Assembly (NCBI GenBank): GCA_965216695.1 | Contig: OZ244212.1 | Location: 1,922,001 to 1,986,000, forward strand | Source of the DNA: G965216695 sp965216695 | GTDB lineage: Bacteria > Pseudomonadota > Gammaproteobacteria > Pseudomonadales > Azotimanducaceae | Direction of reading: 5' to 3' | DNA: 64,000 nucleotides | Shown here: positions 9,040-17,993 of the stretch, piece after piece | How positions within the stretch are numbered: the first letter of the stretch is position 1 | Layout of the letters: each line of letters starts with the position of its first letter | Made by a program: the position numbers and the translations under genes | Notes under the pieces: model-generated | The model's input: the letters and a program-made list of their open reading frames with translations, nothing else | The model's database searches: none | What the model was told of the DNA's origin: nothing

Positions 9040-10681
9040 ACAGCACGCGTTGCGGATCGCACGCACGCTGCTGGCGCATCGACTCACAGACGCACTAGCG
9101 CTGCTGCCGCTCGAAAACGCGAGCTGGCCGTACCGCTGGCTGGCGCGGGCCGCGGCACTGGTGCCCACCGCGGCCACGCCGCTGGGCGTTCGGCTGCGCG
9201 AGGCGCTGGTGGAACTCGGGCCGGTGTTCATCAAACTCGGACAGATGCTGTCCACGCGCCGCGATCTGCTGCCGGCCGAGATTGCCGACGAACTCGCCGA
9301 ACTGCAGGATAACGTGCCACCGTTCTCGTCGGACGTAGCCACTGCAATCGTCGAAGATGCACTCGGCGGACCACTCGGCCGGTTCTTCGCAACGTTCGAC
9401 CCCGAGCCCCTCGCATCCGCATCCATCGCGCAGGTACACGCGGCCACGCTCCCGGACGGCGCCGAGGTGGTGGTAAAGATCGTCCGGCCGGACATCGAAC
9501 CGATGATCCAGCGCGACATGGCACTGCTGAAGCACGTAGCCGCACAGCTCGACTCAGGGTCCGAGGAAGCACGACGATTGCATCTGACGGAGATCGTCGC
9601 CGACCACGAACTTACGTTGATGAAAGAGCTGGACCTGCTGCAGGAAGCCGATAACACCCAGCAGTTGCGCAACAACTTTGCCGCATCGCCAATGCTCTAC
9701 GTACCGCAAGTGCACCACGCGCTCTGCCGCCGCAACGTGCTCGTGCTGGAGCGAATTCACGGTGTCCCGATCGCCGATATTGCAGCACTGGAGATTGAGG
9801 GAACCGACTTCCGCGTGCTGGCCGAGCGCGGCGTGGAAACCTTCTTTACCCAGGTGTTCGAGCACAATTTCTTCCACGCCGACATGCACCCGGGCAATAT
9901 TTTCGTAGACGTGACCGACCCGGGTTCGCCGAGCTACATCGCGATCGACTGCGCAATCATCGGTTCGCTCACCGAAGCCGACCAGGAATACCTGGCGCGG
10001 AATCTGATGGCGTTTTTCGATCGCGACTACGCGAGCGTGGCGCGCTTGCACCGCGACAGCGGATGGATTCCGGCCGATGTCGACGCGGTAGCGTTCGAGC
10101 GGGTAATCCGCGAGGTGTGCGACCCGATCTTCCGCAAACCGCTGAACGAGATCAGCTTCGGCGAATTTCTGATTGAGCTGTTCCGTACCGCCCGCGCATT
10201 TCGCATGGAAGTTCAGCCGCAGCTGGTGCTGCTGCAGAAGACGCTGCTCTACATCGAAGGACTGGGAAGACAGCTATACCCTCAGCTCGATCTGTGGGAG
10301 ACGGCACGTCCGTTCATGGAGCGCTGGTTGGCCGCGCGCATGAACCCGGTTGCCAGGCTGCAGCGGATGTTCGAGCGCACGCCCGAACTGATCCAGGATC
10401 TGCCGCGCCTTCCCGCCATGGTTCTGGAAACACACGCGTCAGTTGCTCAACTCGAAACACAGCTTGCACACCAGCGGCGCGACATCGCCGTGCTGAAACA
10501 CACCGCCGCCCGCGACGTACGGCGCCGGCGGCACCGCAACGTGGCCGCCCTGGCCGCACTGGGCGCCGCTGCGCTGCTGTGGGGCCCGCTCGCGCAGGCC
10601 ATGCCCGCAGACACCGGCACTGCCACGAGCGCCGCGGCGATACTGGCCGCGTTGACCGCCGCCTTGCTCTGGCGCGGTTGA
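9029..10681 (+). CDS. ubiB: UbiB, ABC1-family atypical kinase/ATPase for ubiquinone synthesis
   Basis: 550 aa membrane-anchored ABC1/ADCK protein needed for ubiquinone assembly. The family KxGQ motif is in KLGQMLSTRRDLLP; an Ala-rich nucleotide loop is in ASASIAQVHAATL; the invariant Lys is in VVVKIVRP; the catalytic loop contains HADMHPGNIF. Two C-terminal transmembrane segments (NVAALAALGAAALLWGPL and TSAAAILAALTAALLWRG) anchor it. The frame is open from 8963, but homology starts at the ATG at 9029 inside the ubiJ 3' end. Confidence 0.95.
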   Translation: MRAEQHALRIARTLLAHRLTDALALLPLENASWPYRWLARAAALVPTAATPLGVRLREALVELGPVFIKLGQMLSTRRDLLPAEIADELAELQDNVPPFSSDVATAIVEDALGGPLGRFFATFDPEPLASASIAQVHAATLPDGAEVVVKIVRPDIEPMIQRDMALLKHVAAQLDSGSEEARRLHLTEIVADHELTLMKELDLLQEADNTQQLRNNFAASPMLYVPQVHHALCRRNVLVLERIHGVPIADIAALEIEGTDFRVLAERGVETFFTQVFEHNFFHADMHPGNIFVDVTDPGSPSYIAIDCAIIGSLTEADQEYLARNLMAFFDRDYASVARLHRDSGWIPADVDAVAFERVIREVCDPIFRKPLNEISFGEFLIELFRTARAFRMEVQPQLVLLQKTLLYIEGLGRQLYPQLDLWETARPFMERWLAARMNPVARLQRMFERTPELIQDLPRLPAMVLETHASVAQLETQLAHQRRDIAVLKHTAARDVRRRRHRNVAALAALGAAALLWGPLAQAMPADTGTATSAAAILAALTAALLWRG

Positions 10682-10744
10682 ATACGTAACCGACAAGTCA
10701 ACCACTCAGTCACACACCCAGGCACACACTCAGGCAAGCAAACC

Positions 10745-11131
10745 ATGCACATTATCGACGTACTCGAAGCCGTGGTGCAGCAACGGCGCCACTCGGATCC
10801 GGACAAGTCCTATGTGGCATCGCTGCATGCCAAAGGCCTGAACGCAATCCTGCAGAAGGTGGGTGAGGAGTCGGTGGAAACCATCCTCGCAGCAACCGAA
10901 CTCGACCGCACCGCAACCGCACACGCGCGGGCCGATTTCGTCGGTGAAGTCTGTGACCTGTGGTTTCACGTACTGGTTGCGCTGGCCAAGCTCGACGTGC
11001 CCGTAGCCGATGTGTACGACGAGTTGCAGCGCCGCTTCGGCACGTCGGGGCTGGAGGAGAAAGCCGCCCGATCACAACGCGCTGAATCACCACCATCCAG
11101 TGATGCACCCGGCGATCCGAATGCGCGCTGA
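10745..11131 (+). CDS. hisE: Phosphoribosyl-ATP pyrophosphatase
   Basis: 128 aa. Second step of histidine biosynthesis, PR-ATP to PR-AMP. The MazG-like all-alpha fold is shown by VLEAVVQQRRHSDPDKSYVASLHAKGLNAILQKVGEE and by GEVCDLWFHVLVAL, whose Glu and Asp residues bind magnesium. The C-terminal ~30 residues are a low-complexity extension. It is monofunctional, without the HisI domain, and sits between ubiB and tatA, as in pseudomonads where hisI-hisE precede tatA. hisA and hisB are 28 kb away. Confidence 0.93.
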   Translation: MHIIDVLEAVVQQRRHSDPDKSYVASLHAKGLNAILQKVGEESVETILAATELDRTATAHARADFVGEVCDLWFHVLVALAKLDVPVADVYDELQRRFGTSGLEEKAARSQRAESPPSSDAPGDPNAR

Positions 11132-11196
11132 CGCACCCTGGCAGCGTATGCGGGACTGATATACTCGGCGACCAACTTCCTCACAGGGCAGCTCAC

Positions 11197-11424
11197 ATGG
11201 GTGGATTCGGTCTGACGGAATTGCTGGTCATCCTGGCAATCGTGCTGCTTATATTCGGCCCCAAACGGTTGAAGAACATCGGTTCGGACCTCGGCGGCGC
11301 AATCAAGGGTTTCCGCAAAGCCGTCTCTGATGAAGAAAAAGACCCCCCCGTCGATCCCAAAGTGATCGAAGGCGAGGTATCCGAGAAGCAATCAGCGGAG
11401 GCAAAACAAGACCAGCATGTTTGA
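11197..11424 (+). CDS. tatA: Sec-independent translocase subunit TatA
   Basis: 75 aa, pore-forming subunit of the twin-arginine translocase. A single N-terminal membrane helix (LTELLVILAIVLLIFGPKRL) is followed by the FGPKRLKNIGSDLGGAIKGFRKA amphipathic helix and an acidic tail. The gene overlaps tatB by eight bases. A TATACT hexamer about 35 bases upstream (near 11160) may be the -10 element of a tatABC promoter, but no clear -35 is seen. Confidence 0.96.
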   Translation: MGGFGLTELLVILAIVLLIFGPKRLKNIGSDLGGAIKGFRKAVSDEEKDPPVDPKVIEGEVSEKQSAEAKQDQHV

Positions 11425-11851
11425 CATCGGTTTTCCGGAACTGATGTTGGTGGCCGTGGTTGCCCTGCTGGTCATCGGTCCCGACCGCCTGCCGGAAACG
11501 CTCCGGACGCTCGGCTTGTGGCTGGGACGCATCCGCCGCAGTTTCGCCGAGGTAAAAGCCGAGGTGGAGAAAGAGATCGGCATGGACGACATTCGCCGGC
11601 AACTGCACAACGAGCAGCTGATGGCGGAAATGAAGCGCATCGAACAGGAAGTGAAGGACACCGCGCGCACAACGGACGACCAGCTGCGCGAGGCAACCAG
11701 CGAATCGCGTACGTCGCACGGCGCACCGGTGACAGACGCCGGCACCGACGAACCCGCCGCCGAAGATTCTCACCCGGCTGCGTCGCCATCGCCCGATACT
11801 CCAGTTCCCGACGATTCCGCCGCACCAAGCGGGCGCGATCCGCGTGACTGA
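11417..11851 (+). CDS. tatB: Sec-independent translocase subunit TatB
   Basis: 144 aa. N-terminal membrane helix (FDIGFPELMLVAVVALLVIGPDRLPETLR), then the conserved glycine-proline hinge and an amphipathic helix with a long charged coiled-coil stretch, then a disordered Pro/Asp-rich tail. TatB binds TatC and the twin-arginine signal peptide. The ATG at 11417 lies inside the tatA 3' end. Confidence 0.95.
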   Translation: MFDIGFPELMLVAVVALLVIGPDRLPETLRTLGLWLGRIRRSFAEVKAEVEKEIGMDDIRRQLHNEQLMAEMKRIEQEVKDTARTTDDQLREATSESRTSHGAPVTDAGTDEPAAEDSHPAASPSPDTPVPDDSAAPSGRDPRD

Positions 11852-11872
11852 CACAACAGATTGATTCGAGCG

Positions 11873-12649
11873 ATGGTTGAATCCGACAAAGCGCGCGTCC
11901 ACGACGAGCGGGTAGACAACGAAGAACAACCGTTTCTGTCGCACGTGATCGAGTTGCGGCAGCGCATCCTGAACAGTCTGCTCGTGGTGTTCGTGCTATT
12001 CGTGCCGCTGTTTCTGGTAGCCAACGATCTGCACGAGTTTCTGACAGCGCCGTTGATGGCGCACCTGCCCGAGGGTGCGACCATGATCGCGACCGAGGTG
12101 GCATCGCCCTTTCTAACGCCGTTCAAGCTGGCCGTGTTCACAGCCATCTTTGCGGCCATACCCTTTCTTCTGCACCAGATCTGGGCGTTCGTGTCGCCGG
12201 GGCTTTACCTGCACGAAAAACGTTTCGCGATGCCGCTGCTGGTGTCCAGCGTAACCTTGTTCTACCTGGGCATGGCGTTTGCCTACTATCTGGTATTTCC
12301 ACTCGTGTTCGGGTTCTTCTCCGCGACCGCCCCCGAGGGGGTAACGATGATGACCGACATCAGCCGTTACCTCGAGTTTGTACTGAAACTGTTCTTTGCA
12401 TTCGGCTTCGCATTCGAAATCCCGGTGGCTACCTTGCTGCTCGTCTGGTCGGGACTCGCTACCGCCGAGAGCATGGCGCGCAAACGCCCATACATTGTGG
12501 TGGGCTGCTTTTTCATCGGCATGCTGTTGACACCCCCGGACGTGGTATCTCAGCTGCTGCTCGCAATACCCGCCTGGGCGCTGTTCGAAGTGGGCGTGTT
12601 CCTGGCCCGATTCGCGGAGAAGCGGGAAACGGCCAGCGAAGAATCCTGA
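11873..12649 (+). CDS. tatC: Sec-independent translocase subunit TatC
   Basis: Six-helix receptor for twin-arginine signal peptides. FLSHVIELRQRILNSLLVV is the family N-terminus; FRLP-type loops and helices continue to LARFAEKRE. With the ATG at 11873 it has 258 aa. A TTG in the same frame at 11861 is the only upstream alternative. It is the last gene of tatABC. Several Tat substrates must lie outside the window; none of the exported proteins here has an obvious RRxFLK signal. Confidence 0.94.
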   Translation: MVESDKARVHDERVDNEEQPFLSHVIELRQRILNSLLVVFVLFVPLFLVANDLHEFLTAPLMAHLPEGATMIATEVASPFLTPFKLAVFTAIFAAIPFLLHQIWAFVSPGLYLHEKRFAMPLLVSSVTLFYLGMAFAYYLVFPLVFGFFSATAPEGVTMMTDISRYLEFVLKLFFAFGFAFEIPVATLLLVWSGLATAESMARKRPYIVVGCFFIGMLLTPPDVVSQLLLAIPAWALFEVGVFLARFAEKRETASEES

Positions 12650-12754
12650 ACACCTGAGCATCCGGCGCGCCTGGGGCGTGACGCCGCTCACGGATTCAGC
12701 GCGCGGTGTTTCCTATCGTCCCGTTTCTACCGTCATTCGACAGGGCCAACAGGT

Positions 12755-14032
12755 ATGTCCATGGAAGGCGTCCGTAATGGGTACCAGATGCTCCCGGTGC
12801 ACGAACTCAGCATCGGCATGTACGTAGCAGAACTGGAGGGTCAGAACCTTTCCTCCGCCGCCGCCGGATTCCACATCCGCTCACGCACCACGATCGAACG
12901 CTTGAGCCGGGAATGCAGCTACGTGCTGGTGGATCCCAACCGCTACGACCGCTCCGTGCTGAACAACGGCCTCGGCGGCCGCACCACGGGTACGCGTCAA
13001 CACGGCAACCGGCTGGGCCCGCAACCCGTTCAGGAATCGCGCGAACTGTTGCGCGTACACACCCGTCTGCACCCAGAGCAGTCCGCACAACACCGCACGA
13101 CGGTAGACTTCGGCGAGGGTCTCGCAGACGCGATGCCCAAGGTGCGACGCGCGGCCGCGGTGTTCATCACCGTGGCGGACGCACTGCGCGCTACCGGCAA
13201 TCTCCACGTAAAGGAACTGCAGGAGGCCATCGCGCCGCTGCTGGACAACCTGCTCGCCAACCCGGATCCGTTGTGTCTGCTGGCGCGCACCCAGATTGCA
13301 TCGGACTACGCGGCTGCCCACCCGATGGCGTCCGCGATCTGGGCCGGGACGCTCGCGCGGCACCTCGGCTTCAAACGCAGTGACATCGAAACGCTGGCGC
13401 TGAGCTGTGCTATCGCAGGCATGGGCAACGCGCAGATTCCATGCGAGATTGTGCACTGCGACGTCCCGCTCTCGGAATCCCAGTGGCGCATGGTCCACGA
13501 ACACGTGGGCGAGACTCTGGATCTGCTCGACCGCGCCGGCGTCGCAGACAGCACATTGGTCAACGCAGTGGCAACGCATCACGAACGCTTCAACGGCTCC
13601 GGCTACCCGAACGGGTTGACCGACGACGCCATACCCGTGTTCGGACGGATCGCCGGACTGGTGGACAGTTACGATGCGATGATTACGCCGCGTCCGCACG
13701 CCGATGCACGCTCATCCTACGACGCCATCAAAGAGTTGCAGAAGCACGCCGACATTCTGTTCCAACGCGAGCTTGTGGACGAGTTCGTCGCCTGCATAGG
13801 CATGTTTCCCCTCGGCGCCATCGTGGAACTTTCCAACGGCTCCGTCGCCGTGGTTACCCGGGCCAATCCGGCGCGCCGGCTACGGCCGGTGGTGTGCCTC
13901 GCGTTGAGCAGCGAAAGGGAACGCGTTGAACCCGATTCCCTTGACCTGGCCGAGTGCGAAGGCTTGTGGATCGCCCGCGAACTCGCCCGCGGCGCGCACG
14001 GCATCAATCCGCTGAACTACTTCAGCGGCTAG
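12755..14032 (+). CDS. DUF3391/HD-GYP family protein with degenerate metal site
   Basis: 425 aa. Residues ~10-90 are a DUF3391-like N-domain (LPVHELSIGMYVAEL...) and ~170-330 an HD-GYP domain of the cyclic di-GMP phosphodiesterase family. The GYP signature HHERFNGSGYPNGL is intact at 275-288, and His189, the His248/250 region and Asp304 (VDSYDAM) are kept. The diagnostic His-Asp pair, normally in a LLHDIGK context, is replaced: LALSCAIAGMG at 214-224 has Cys218-Ala219 there and no Gly-Lys. I infer a protein that may bind c-di-GMP without hydrolysing it. It stands alone after tatC. Confidence 0.85.
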   Translation: MSMEGVRNGYQMLPVHELSIGMYVAELEGQNLSSAAAGFHIRSRTTIERLSRECSYVLVDPNRYDRSVLNNGLGGRTTGTRQHGNRLGPQPVQESRELLRVHTRLHPEQSAQHRTTVDFGEGLADAMPKVRRAAAVFITVADALRATGNLHVKELQEAIAPLLDNLLANPDPLCLLARTQIASDYAAAHPMASAIWAGTLARHLGFKRSDIETLALSCAIAGMGNAQIPCEIVHCDVPLSESQWRMVHEHVGETLDLLDRAGVADSTLVNAVATHHERFNGSGYPNGLTDDAIPVFGRIAGLVDSYDAMITPRPHADARSSYDAIKELQKHADILFQRELVDEFVACIGMFPLGAIVELSNGSVAVVTRANPARRLRPVVCLALSSERERVEPDSLDLAECEGLWIARELARGAHGINPLNYFSG

Positions 14033-14141
14033 TTGCAACGTACTGAACAACCAACGGGGCCAACACCCACCCCAAGCCCGCCGTCGTTGACTGGCGAACA
14101 GCGACCCCCGATCATGCCGGAAAACACGGGGGGATCGCGGG

Positions 14142-16097
14142 ATGGCACTGTACGATGCGTTGTTTCAACCGATCGACGTCGGGCCGGTCACCATCCCCAA
14201 CCGCATCGTGCGTTCGCCGCACGGCACCGGGCTCTCGGGTGAGCCGCTGATTGCCTATCACGAGGCCCGCGCCCGGGGCGGCGTAGGCATGTCCACGATA
14301 GAGGCTACGGGCGTGCACCGACTCGCGCCCACGGGTCTTCCGGTGTATTCGGACGACAGCATGCCGTTCCTGTCGCAGATTGCCGAACGTGTGCACCCGT
14401 ACGGCATGAAGTTGTTCCTTCAGCTGTATCACCCCGGGGCCAGCTACGGATCGCCCGCCGCGGCCGAGGTGTGGTCCGCAAGCGCCATTCCCAATCCGAT
14501 GAGCGGTGTCGTACCGGTAGAAATGACCAAGGCGATGATCGACGACGTCGTGGAGTCCTTCGCATCCGCGGCGCGGCGCGTGCGAGACGCCGGGCTCGAT
14601 GGTGTGGACATTCACGCGTCCAGCGGCTATCTGCTGCACGAGTTTCTTTCGCCGGCGCTCAACCAGCGAACCGACGAATACGGCGGCTCACCGGAAAATC
14701 GCCTCAGGTTACTGCGCGAGGTTGTCGCCGCCGTTCGCTCGGCGGTACAAGACTCCCCGTTTGCCGTCGGCGTGCGGCTACCAAACGAAGACTACGTTCC
14801 CGGCGGCCTCACCCCGGAACAGAACGCCGAAATCGCCCGGGCCATAGACCCAGACGTAGACTATGTTTCTCTGCACATGGGCGCCTACTGGCGATTTCAC
14901 AAACTGATCGCCCCTGCAGACGACCCCTTGGGTGTCGAGATGACAGCAAATGCGCCGATCACACGGGTTACGAGCAAACCCACGATCGTGGTCGGCCGGA
15001 TCATGACCCTCGACCACGCAGACCATATCGTCTCGAGCGGCGAAGCCGACATGGTGTCCATGGTTCGCGCGCTGATTGCAGACCCCAACCTCGTGAACAA
15101 AGCTCGCAACAGCCAGGAAGCGAAGATTCGTCCCTGCATTGGCTCCAACATGGGTTGCGTGGGACAACTGATGTCTACGGGACGAATCAGTTGCGTCGTA
15201 AACATTGCGGCCGGTAAAGAAAACGCGGTAACGCACGAGCCGGAACAACAAGCAGATGCACCCAAGCGTCTACTGGTGGTAGGCGGCGGTCCTGCAGGTT
15301 TGGAATTCGCGCGTACAGCAGCGTTGCGCGGACACGATGTGGAACTCCACGAGGCAATGAGCGTTCTGGGAGGACAGGTAACCATAGCCGCGCGTGCACC
15401 CAAGCGCGCCGACCTCGGCGCGATCACCTCTTGGCTGGCAGACGAAGTGGACAGCCTGGGAGTGCGTATCCAGCTGAATTCGTTCGTAGACGCCGATCTG
15501 GTCGCGCAGAAACGGGCAGATGCGGTAATACTGGCGACAGGGACCACACCGCGCGACGACGGTCGGCAGATCGCGACGCCAGCGGCAGCAGTACCCGGAT
15601 TCGATCTGCCGCACGTGTACAGCTCGTGGGACGTGCTCGGATTTGGCGACGTGCCGACGCTGCGCGGACCCGCAGTTGTTTTCGACGACACCGGTTCGTT
15701 CGAAGCCATATCGGTTGCCGACGTACTGCTGGCGCAAGGCTTGCAAGTGACGATGGTCGGACGGCTCGACGCTCCCGGGGCGAGCCTGCCGTACCCGCCC
15801 GTAACCGCGGGTGCCGCACGCGAACGATTGATGAACGGCAATTTCGATTTCATCGGATCGCACCACCTGCGGCGCATCGACAACGAAAGCGTTGAAATTG
15901 GCGTGCTGTTCACGGAACGGTCGCGCACGCTGCCGGCTCGCACGGTCGTGTTCGTAGGTTGCAGCGAACCCAACCGGGAGCTCGGGAAAACGCTCGAGGG
16001 CAACGGACCGCCCGTGCATCTGGTGGGCGACGTGCGCGGACGCAGCAGCATCATGACAGCAATTCACGCCGGCGCGACACTCGGACGCACCATCTAA
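14142..16097 (+). CDS. FMN/Fe-S/FAD oxidoreductase, 2,4-dienoyl-CoA reductase-like
   Basis: 651 aa with an N-terminal Old Yellow Enzyme TIM barrel (about 1-350: FQPIDVGPVTIPNRIVRSPH, GVDIHASSGYLLHEFLSP, RTDEYGGS) and a C-terminal NAD(P)/FAD two-dinucleotide domain (VVGGGPAGLEFARTAALRGH). This is the layout of FadH, trimethylamine dehydrogenase and related enzymes, which carry one [4Fe-4S] cluster. Here Cys332, Cys339 and Cys351 remain, but the position of FadH's second ligand (CxxC) is Ser335. The substrate is unknown. The start is the ATG at 14142 after GGGGGATCGCGGG. Confidence 0.85.
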   Translation: MALYDALFQPIDVGPVTIPNRIVRSPHGTGLSGEPLIAYHEARARGGVGMSTIEATGVHRLAPTGLPVYSDDSMPFLSQIAERVHPYGMKLFLQLYHPGASYGSPAAAEVWSASAIPNPMSGVVPVEMTKAMIDDVVESFASAARRVRDAGLDGVDIHASSGYLLHEFLSPALNQRTDEYGGSPENRLRLLREVVAAVRSAVQDSPFAVGVRLPNEDYVPGGLTPEQNAEIARAIDPDVDYVSLHMGAYWRFHKLIAPADDPLGVEMTANAPITRVTSKPTIVVGRIMTLDHADHIVSSGEADMVSMVRALIADPNLVNKARNSQEAKIRPCIGSNMGCVGQLMSTGRISCVVNIAAGKENAVTHEPEQQADAPKRLLVVGGGPAGLEFARTAALRGHDVELHEAMSVLGGQVTIAARAPKRADLGAITSWLADEVDSLGVRIQLNSFVDADLVAQKRADAVILATGTTPRDDGRQIATPAAAVPGFDLPHVYSSWDVLGFGDVPTLRGPAVVFDDTGSFEAISVADVLLAQGLQVTMVGRLDAPGASLPYPPVTAGAARERLMNGNFDFIGSHHLRRIDNESVEIGVLFTERSRTLPARTVVFVGCSEPNRELGKTLEGNGPPVHLVGDVRGRSSIMTAIHAGATLGRTI

Positions 16098-16127
16098 CAG
16101 GTTGCCGGTGGGTCCCCTCCACCGGGC

Positions 16128-16155
16128 TAGCAGGCTGTTTTCCAACAGCCTGCTA
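16128..16155. terminator. Perfect 12-bp hairpin after the oxidoreductase gene
   Basis: TAGCAGGCTGTT (16128-16139) and AACAGCCTGCTA (16144-16155) pair perfectly around a TTCC loop, 30 bases after the stop at 16097. There is no downstream T run, so it is either a weak terminator, an RNA-stabilising hairpin or a short REP-like dispersed repeat. Confidence 0.45.
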
Positions 16156-16223
16156 GGAAACTCTGGCGTTCACCAACGAAACAACTACAATCCCCGCTCT
16201 CTCGACACTCGGCAACGCTCACG

Positions 16224-16529
16224 TTGAAACACACGCTTCAGGTTCGCGAAAGTACCATCCACGGGCGCGGGTTGTACGCCACCACGCACATCCGCGCGGG
16301 CACTGTACTCGGCAAGATCCGAGGCAAGCGAACAAACCGGATGGGGCCCTACGTGCTGACGACGTCCGGCGGGCCGATGCTAGTGACGTGCAAGTTCCGC
16401 TACATCAATCACGCGCCCGAGCCAAACGTAGCCTACTTCGACGACGGCGAGGTGAGCGCGCTCAGAGACATTGCGCCGGACGAAGAACTGACCCACGACT
16501 ACGGCGACGAATGGGAAGACGAGGATTGA
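16224..16529 (+). CDS. Small SET-domain protein
   Basis: 101 aa, almost nothing but a minimal SET fold. STIHGRGLYATTHIRAGTVLGKI is the N-terminal strand region, RYINHAPEPNVAYF holds the NHxxxPN SAM-binding motif, and EELTHDYG the catalytic Tyr segment. SET domains usually methylate protein lysines; the targets of stand-alone bacterial SET proteins are mostly unknown. The start is a TTG at 16224, since no ATG or GTG lies upstream in frame and homology begins within seven residues. Confidence 0.8.
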   Translation: MKHTLQVRESTIHGRGLYATTHIRAGTVLGKIRGKRTNRMGPYVLTTSGGPMLVTCKFRYINHAPEPNVAYFDDGEVSALRDIAPDEELTHDYGDEWEDED

Positions 16530-16556
16530 ACACGGATAGGCGCCGCAGTCACCGGA

Positions 16557-16772
16557 CTACGGCCGCATGAACTCCATGTCTTCATCGCCTGCGGCATGGT
16601 CGAGCTGATAGGTCAGAATCGCTTTCAGATCTTCCACACCTTTCGCACCCCGGTAGCGTTCCGACACCGTACCCAGCAGCGCGCGAAGCAGGTCGTCTTC
16701 CGCAATTCCCTGCTCGGCCGCTTGCGCCACCGCACGGGCGACACACTCCGCTGCTATGGAATACATACTCAT
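16557..16772 (-). CDS. Small hypothetical protein, 71 aa
   Basis: Begins MSMYSIAAECVARAVAQAAEQGI and ends DEDMEFMRP. It is predicted all-helical and acidic, with no signal peptide or known motif. AGGTGG sits seven bases before the ATG at 16772, which together with the codon pattern makes a real gene likely. It is convergent with the SET gene. I do not recognise the family. Confidence 0.6.
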   Translation of the reverse strand: MSMYSIAAECVARAVAQAAEQGIAEDDLLRALLGTVSERYRGAKGVEDLKAILTYQLDHAAGDEDMEFMRP

Positions 16773-16925
16773 TTACCCACCTGCCACCGGCATGATCCGT
16801 TTGCGACTGCGCAGCATAGCGGCCACGCGCGTGGGCACAACCAGGGAAGTCCCGTACGTGCAGACCGGCTCGACACGCGTCCGACCGTGTGTGAAGGCGC
16901 TACGGCCATCTGCTAACGTGCCGGC

Positions 16926-17993
16926 ATGAACCCGTTTCGCCACCAGTTCAGCAAATTGGGATCCATTGTTGGGCTCGCGGCCTCTGCCCTGCTCGCAACC
17001 AGTGTTAACAGCGGCGATTCGCACCGCACACAGGATCCGCCCAAAGACACCGTGCGTATCGCAGCCGGCGAGTTCGACATGGGCGCTCCGGCGCCCGCGG
17101 GCCACGACAACAATCGCGTCGGCATGCACGCGACCACCGACTCGCGGCCCATTCACCGGGTGCGCGTCAATGCGTTCCACATTCACCGCACCGAAGTAAC
17201 CAATCGCCAGTTCGGCCGGTTCGTGCAAGCGACCGGGTATGTAACGGTTGCCGAACGACCACTCGATGCCGCAGCGTTCCCGATGGCCGCCCCCGACGAG
17301 CTTGCACCCGGCTCCGTCGTGTTCGCACCGCCGGATCAGACCGTGGCATTGAACAACCCGTTGCGCTGGTGGCGCTGGCAGGCCGGCGCTACCTGGCGCC
17401 GCCCGACCGGTCCCAGCAGCACGATAGAAGCGCTGGACGATCATCCCGTGGTGCACGTGGCGTATGAGGACGCCACGGCCTTCTGCAGCTGGCTCGGAAT
17501 GCGGCTGCCAACCGAGGCCGAGTGGGAGTACGCCGCACGCGGCGGCCTGAACGGCAAGCTGTATCCATGGGGCGACGACTTCAAGCCCGACGGCAAGTGG
17601 ATGACCAACAGCTTTCAGGGCCACTTTCCCGACGACAACGCAGGCGCGGACGGTTACATCGCAACAGCGCCCGTAGCGCAGTTTCCGGCGAACGGCTACG
17701 GGTTGTACGATGTGGCAGGCAACGTCTGGGAATGGGTCAGCGACTGGTACCGGCCCGATTACTACGCGCATCTGGCTGCCACCGGCAGAGTGGCCGACAA
17801 TCCCACCGGTCCGGATGCACCCTGGGACCCGGACGAACCGGGCACCGCGAAACGCGTGCACCGGGGCGGGTCGTACCTGTGCACCAATCAGTATTGTTCC
17901 CGCTATATGGTCGGTACTCGAGGTAAAGGCGAGGTATCCACCGGCACCAACCATCTGGGGTTCCGCTGCGCGCGGTCCGCGGAGGATGAATGA
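16926..17993 (+). CDS. Exported formylglycine-generating-enzyme (SUMF1) family protein
   Basis: 355 aa. Residues 1-29 look like a signal peptide or anchor (LGSIVGLAASALLATSVNS). The rest is a full FGE/SUMF1 domain: IAAGEFDMG, RVNAFHIHRTEVTNRQFGRFV, HPVVHVAYEDATAFCSWLGMRLPTEAEWEYAARGG, NGYGLYDVAGNVWEWVSDWY, and the C-terminal GFRCAR. In RGGSYLCTNQYCSRY, Cys319 and Cys324 have the spacing of the two catalytic, copper-binding cysteines of aerobic FGE, which oxidises Cys to formylglycine in sulfatases; many other SUMF1-fold proteins lack this pair. No sulfatase is visible in the window. It overlaps the TIR gene by four bases (ATGA), so the two are co-translated. Confidence 0.88.
   Translation: MNPFRHQFSKLGSIVGLAASALLATSVNSGDSHRTQDPPKDTVRIAAGEFDMGAPAPAGHDNNRVGMHATTDSRPIHRVRVNAFHIHRTEVTNRQFGRFVQATGYVTVAERPLDAAAFPMAAPDELAPGSVVFAPPDQTVALNNPLRWWRWQAGATWRRPTGPSSTIEALDDHPVVHVAYEDATAFCSWLGMRLPTEAEWEYAARGGLNGKLYPWGDDFKPDGKWMTNSFQGHFPDDNAGADGYIATAPVAQFPANGYGLYDVAGNVWEWVSDWYRPDYYAHLAATGRVADNPTGPDAPWDPDEPGTAKRVHRGGSYLCTNQYCSRYMVGTRGKGEVSTGTNHLGFRCARSAEDE

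Noticed and set aside
14897..16054. 385-codon minus-strand open frame
   Set aside because: It is the shadow of the FMN/Fe-S oxidoreductase; Ser/Arg/Thr-rich without motifs.
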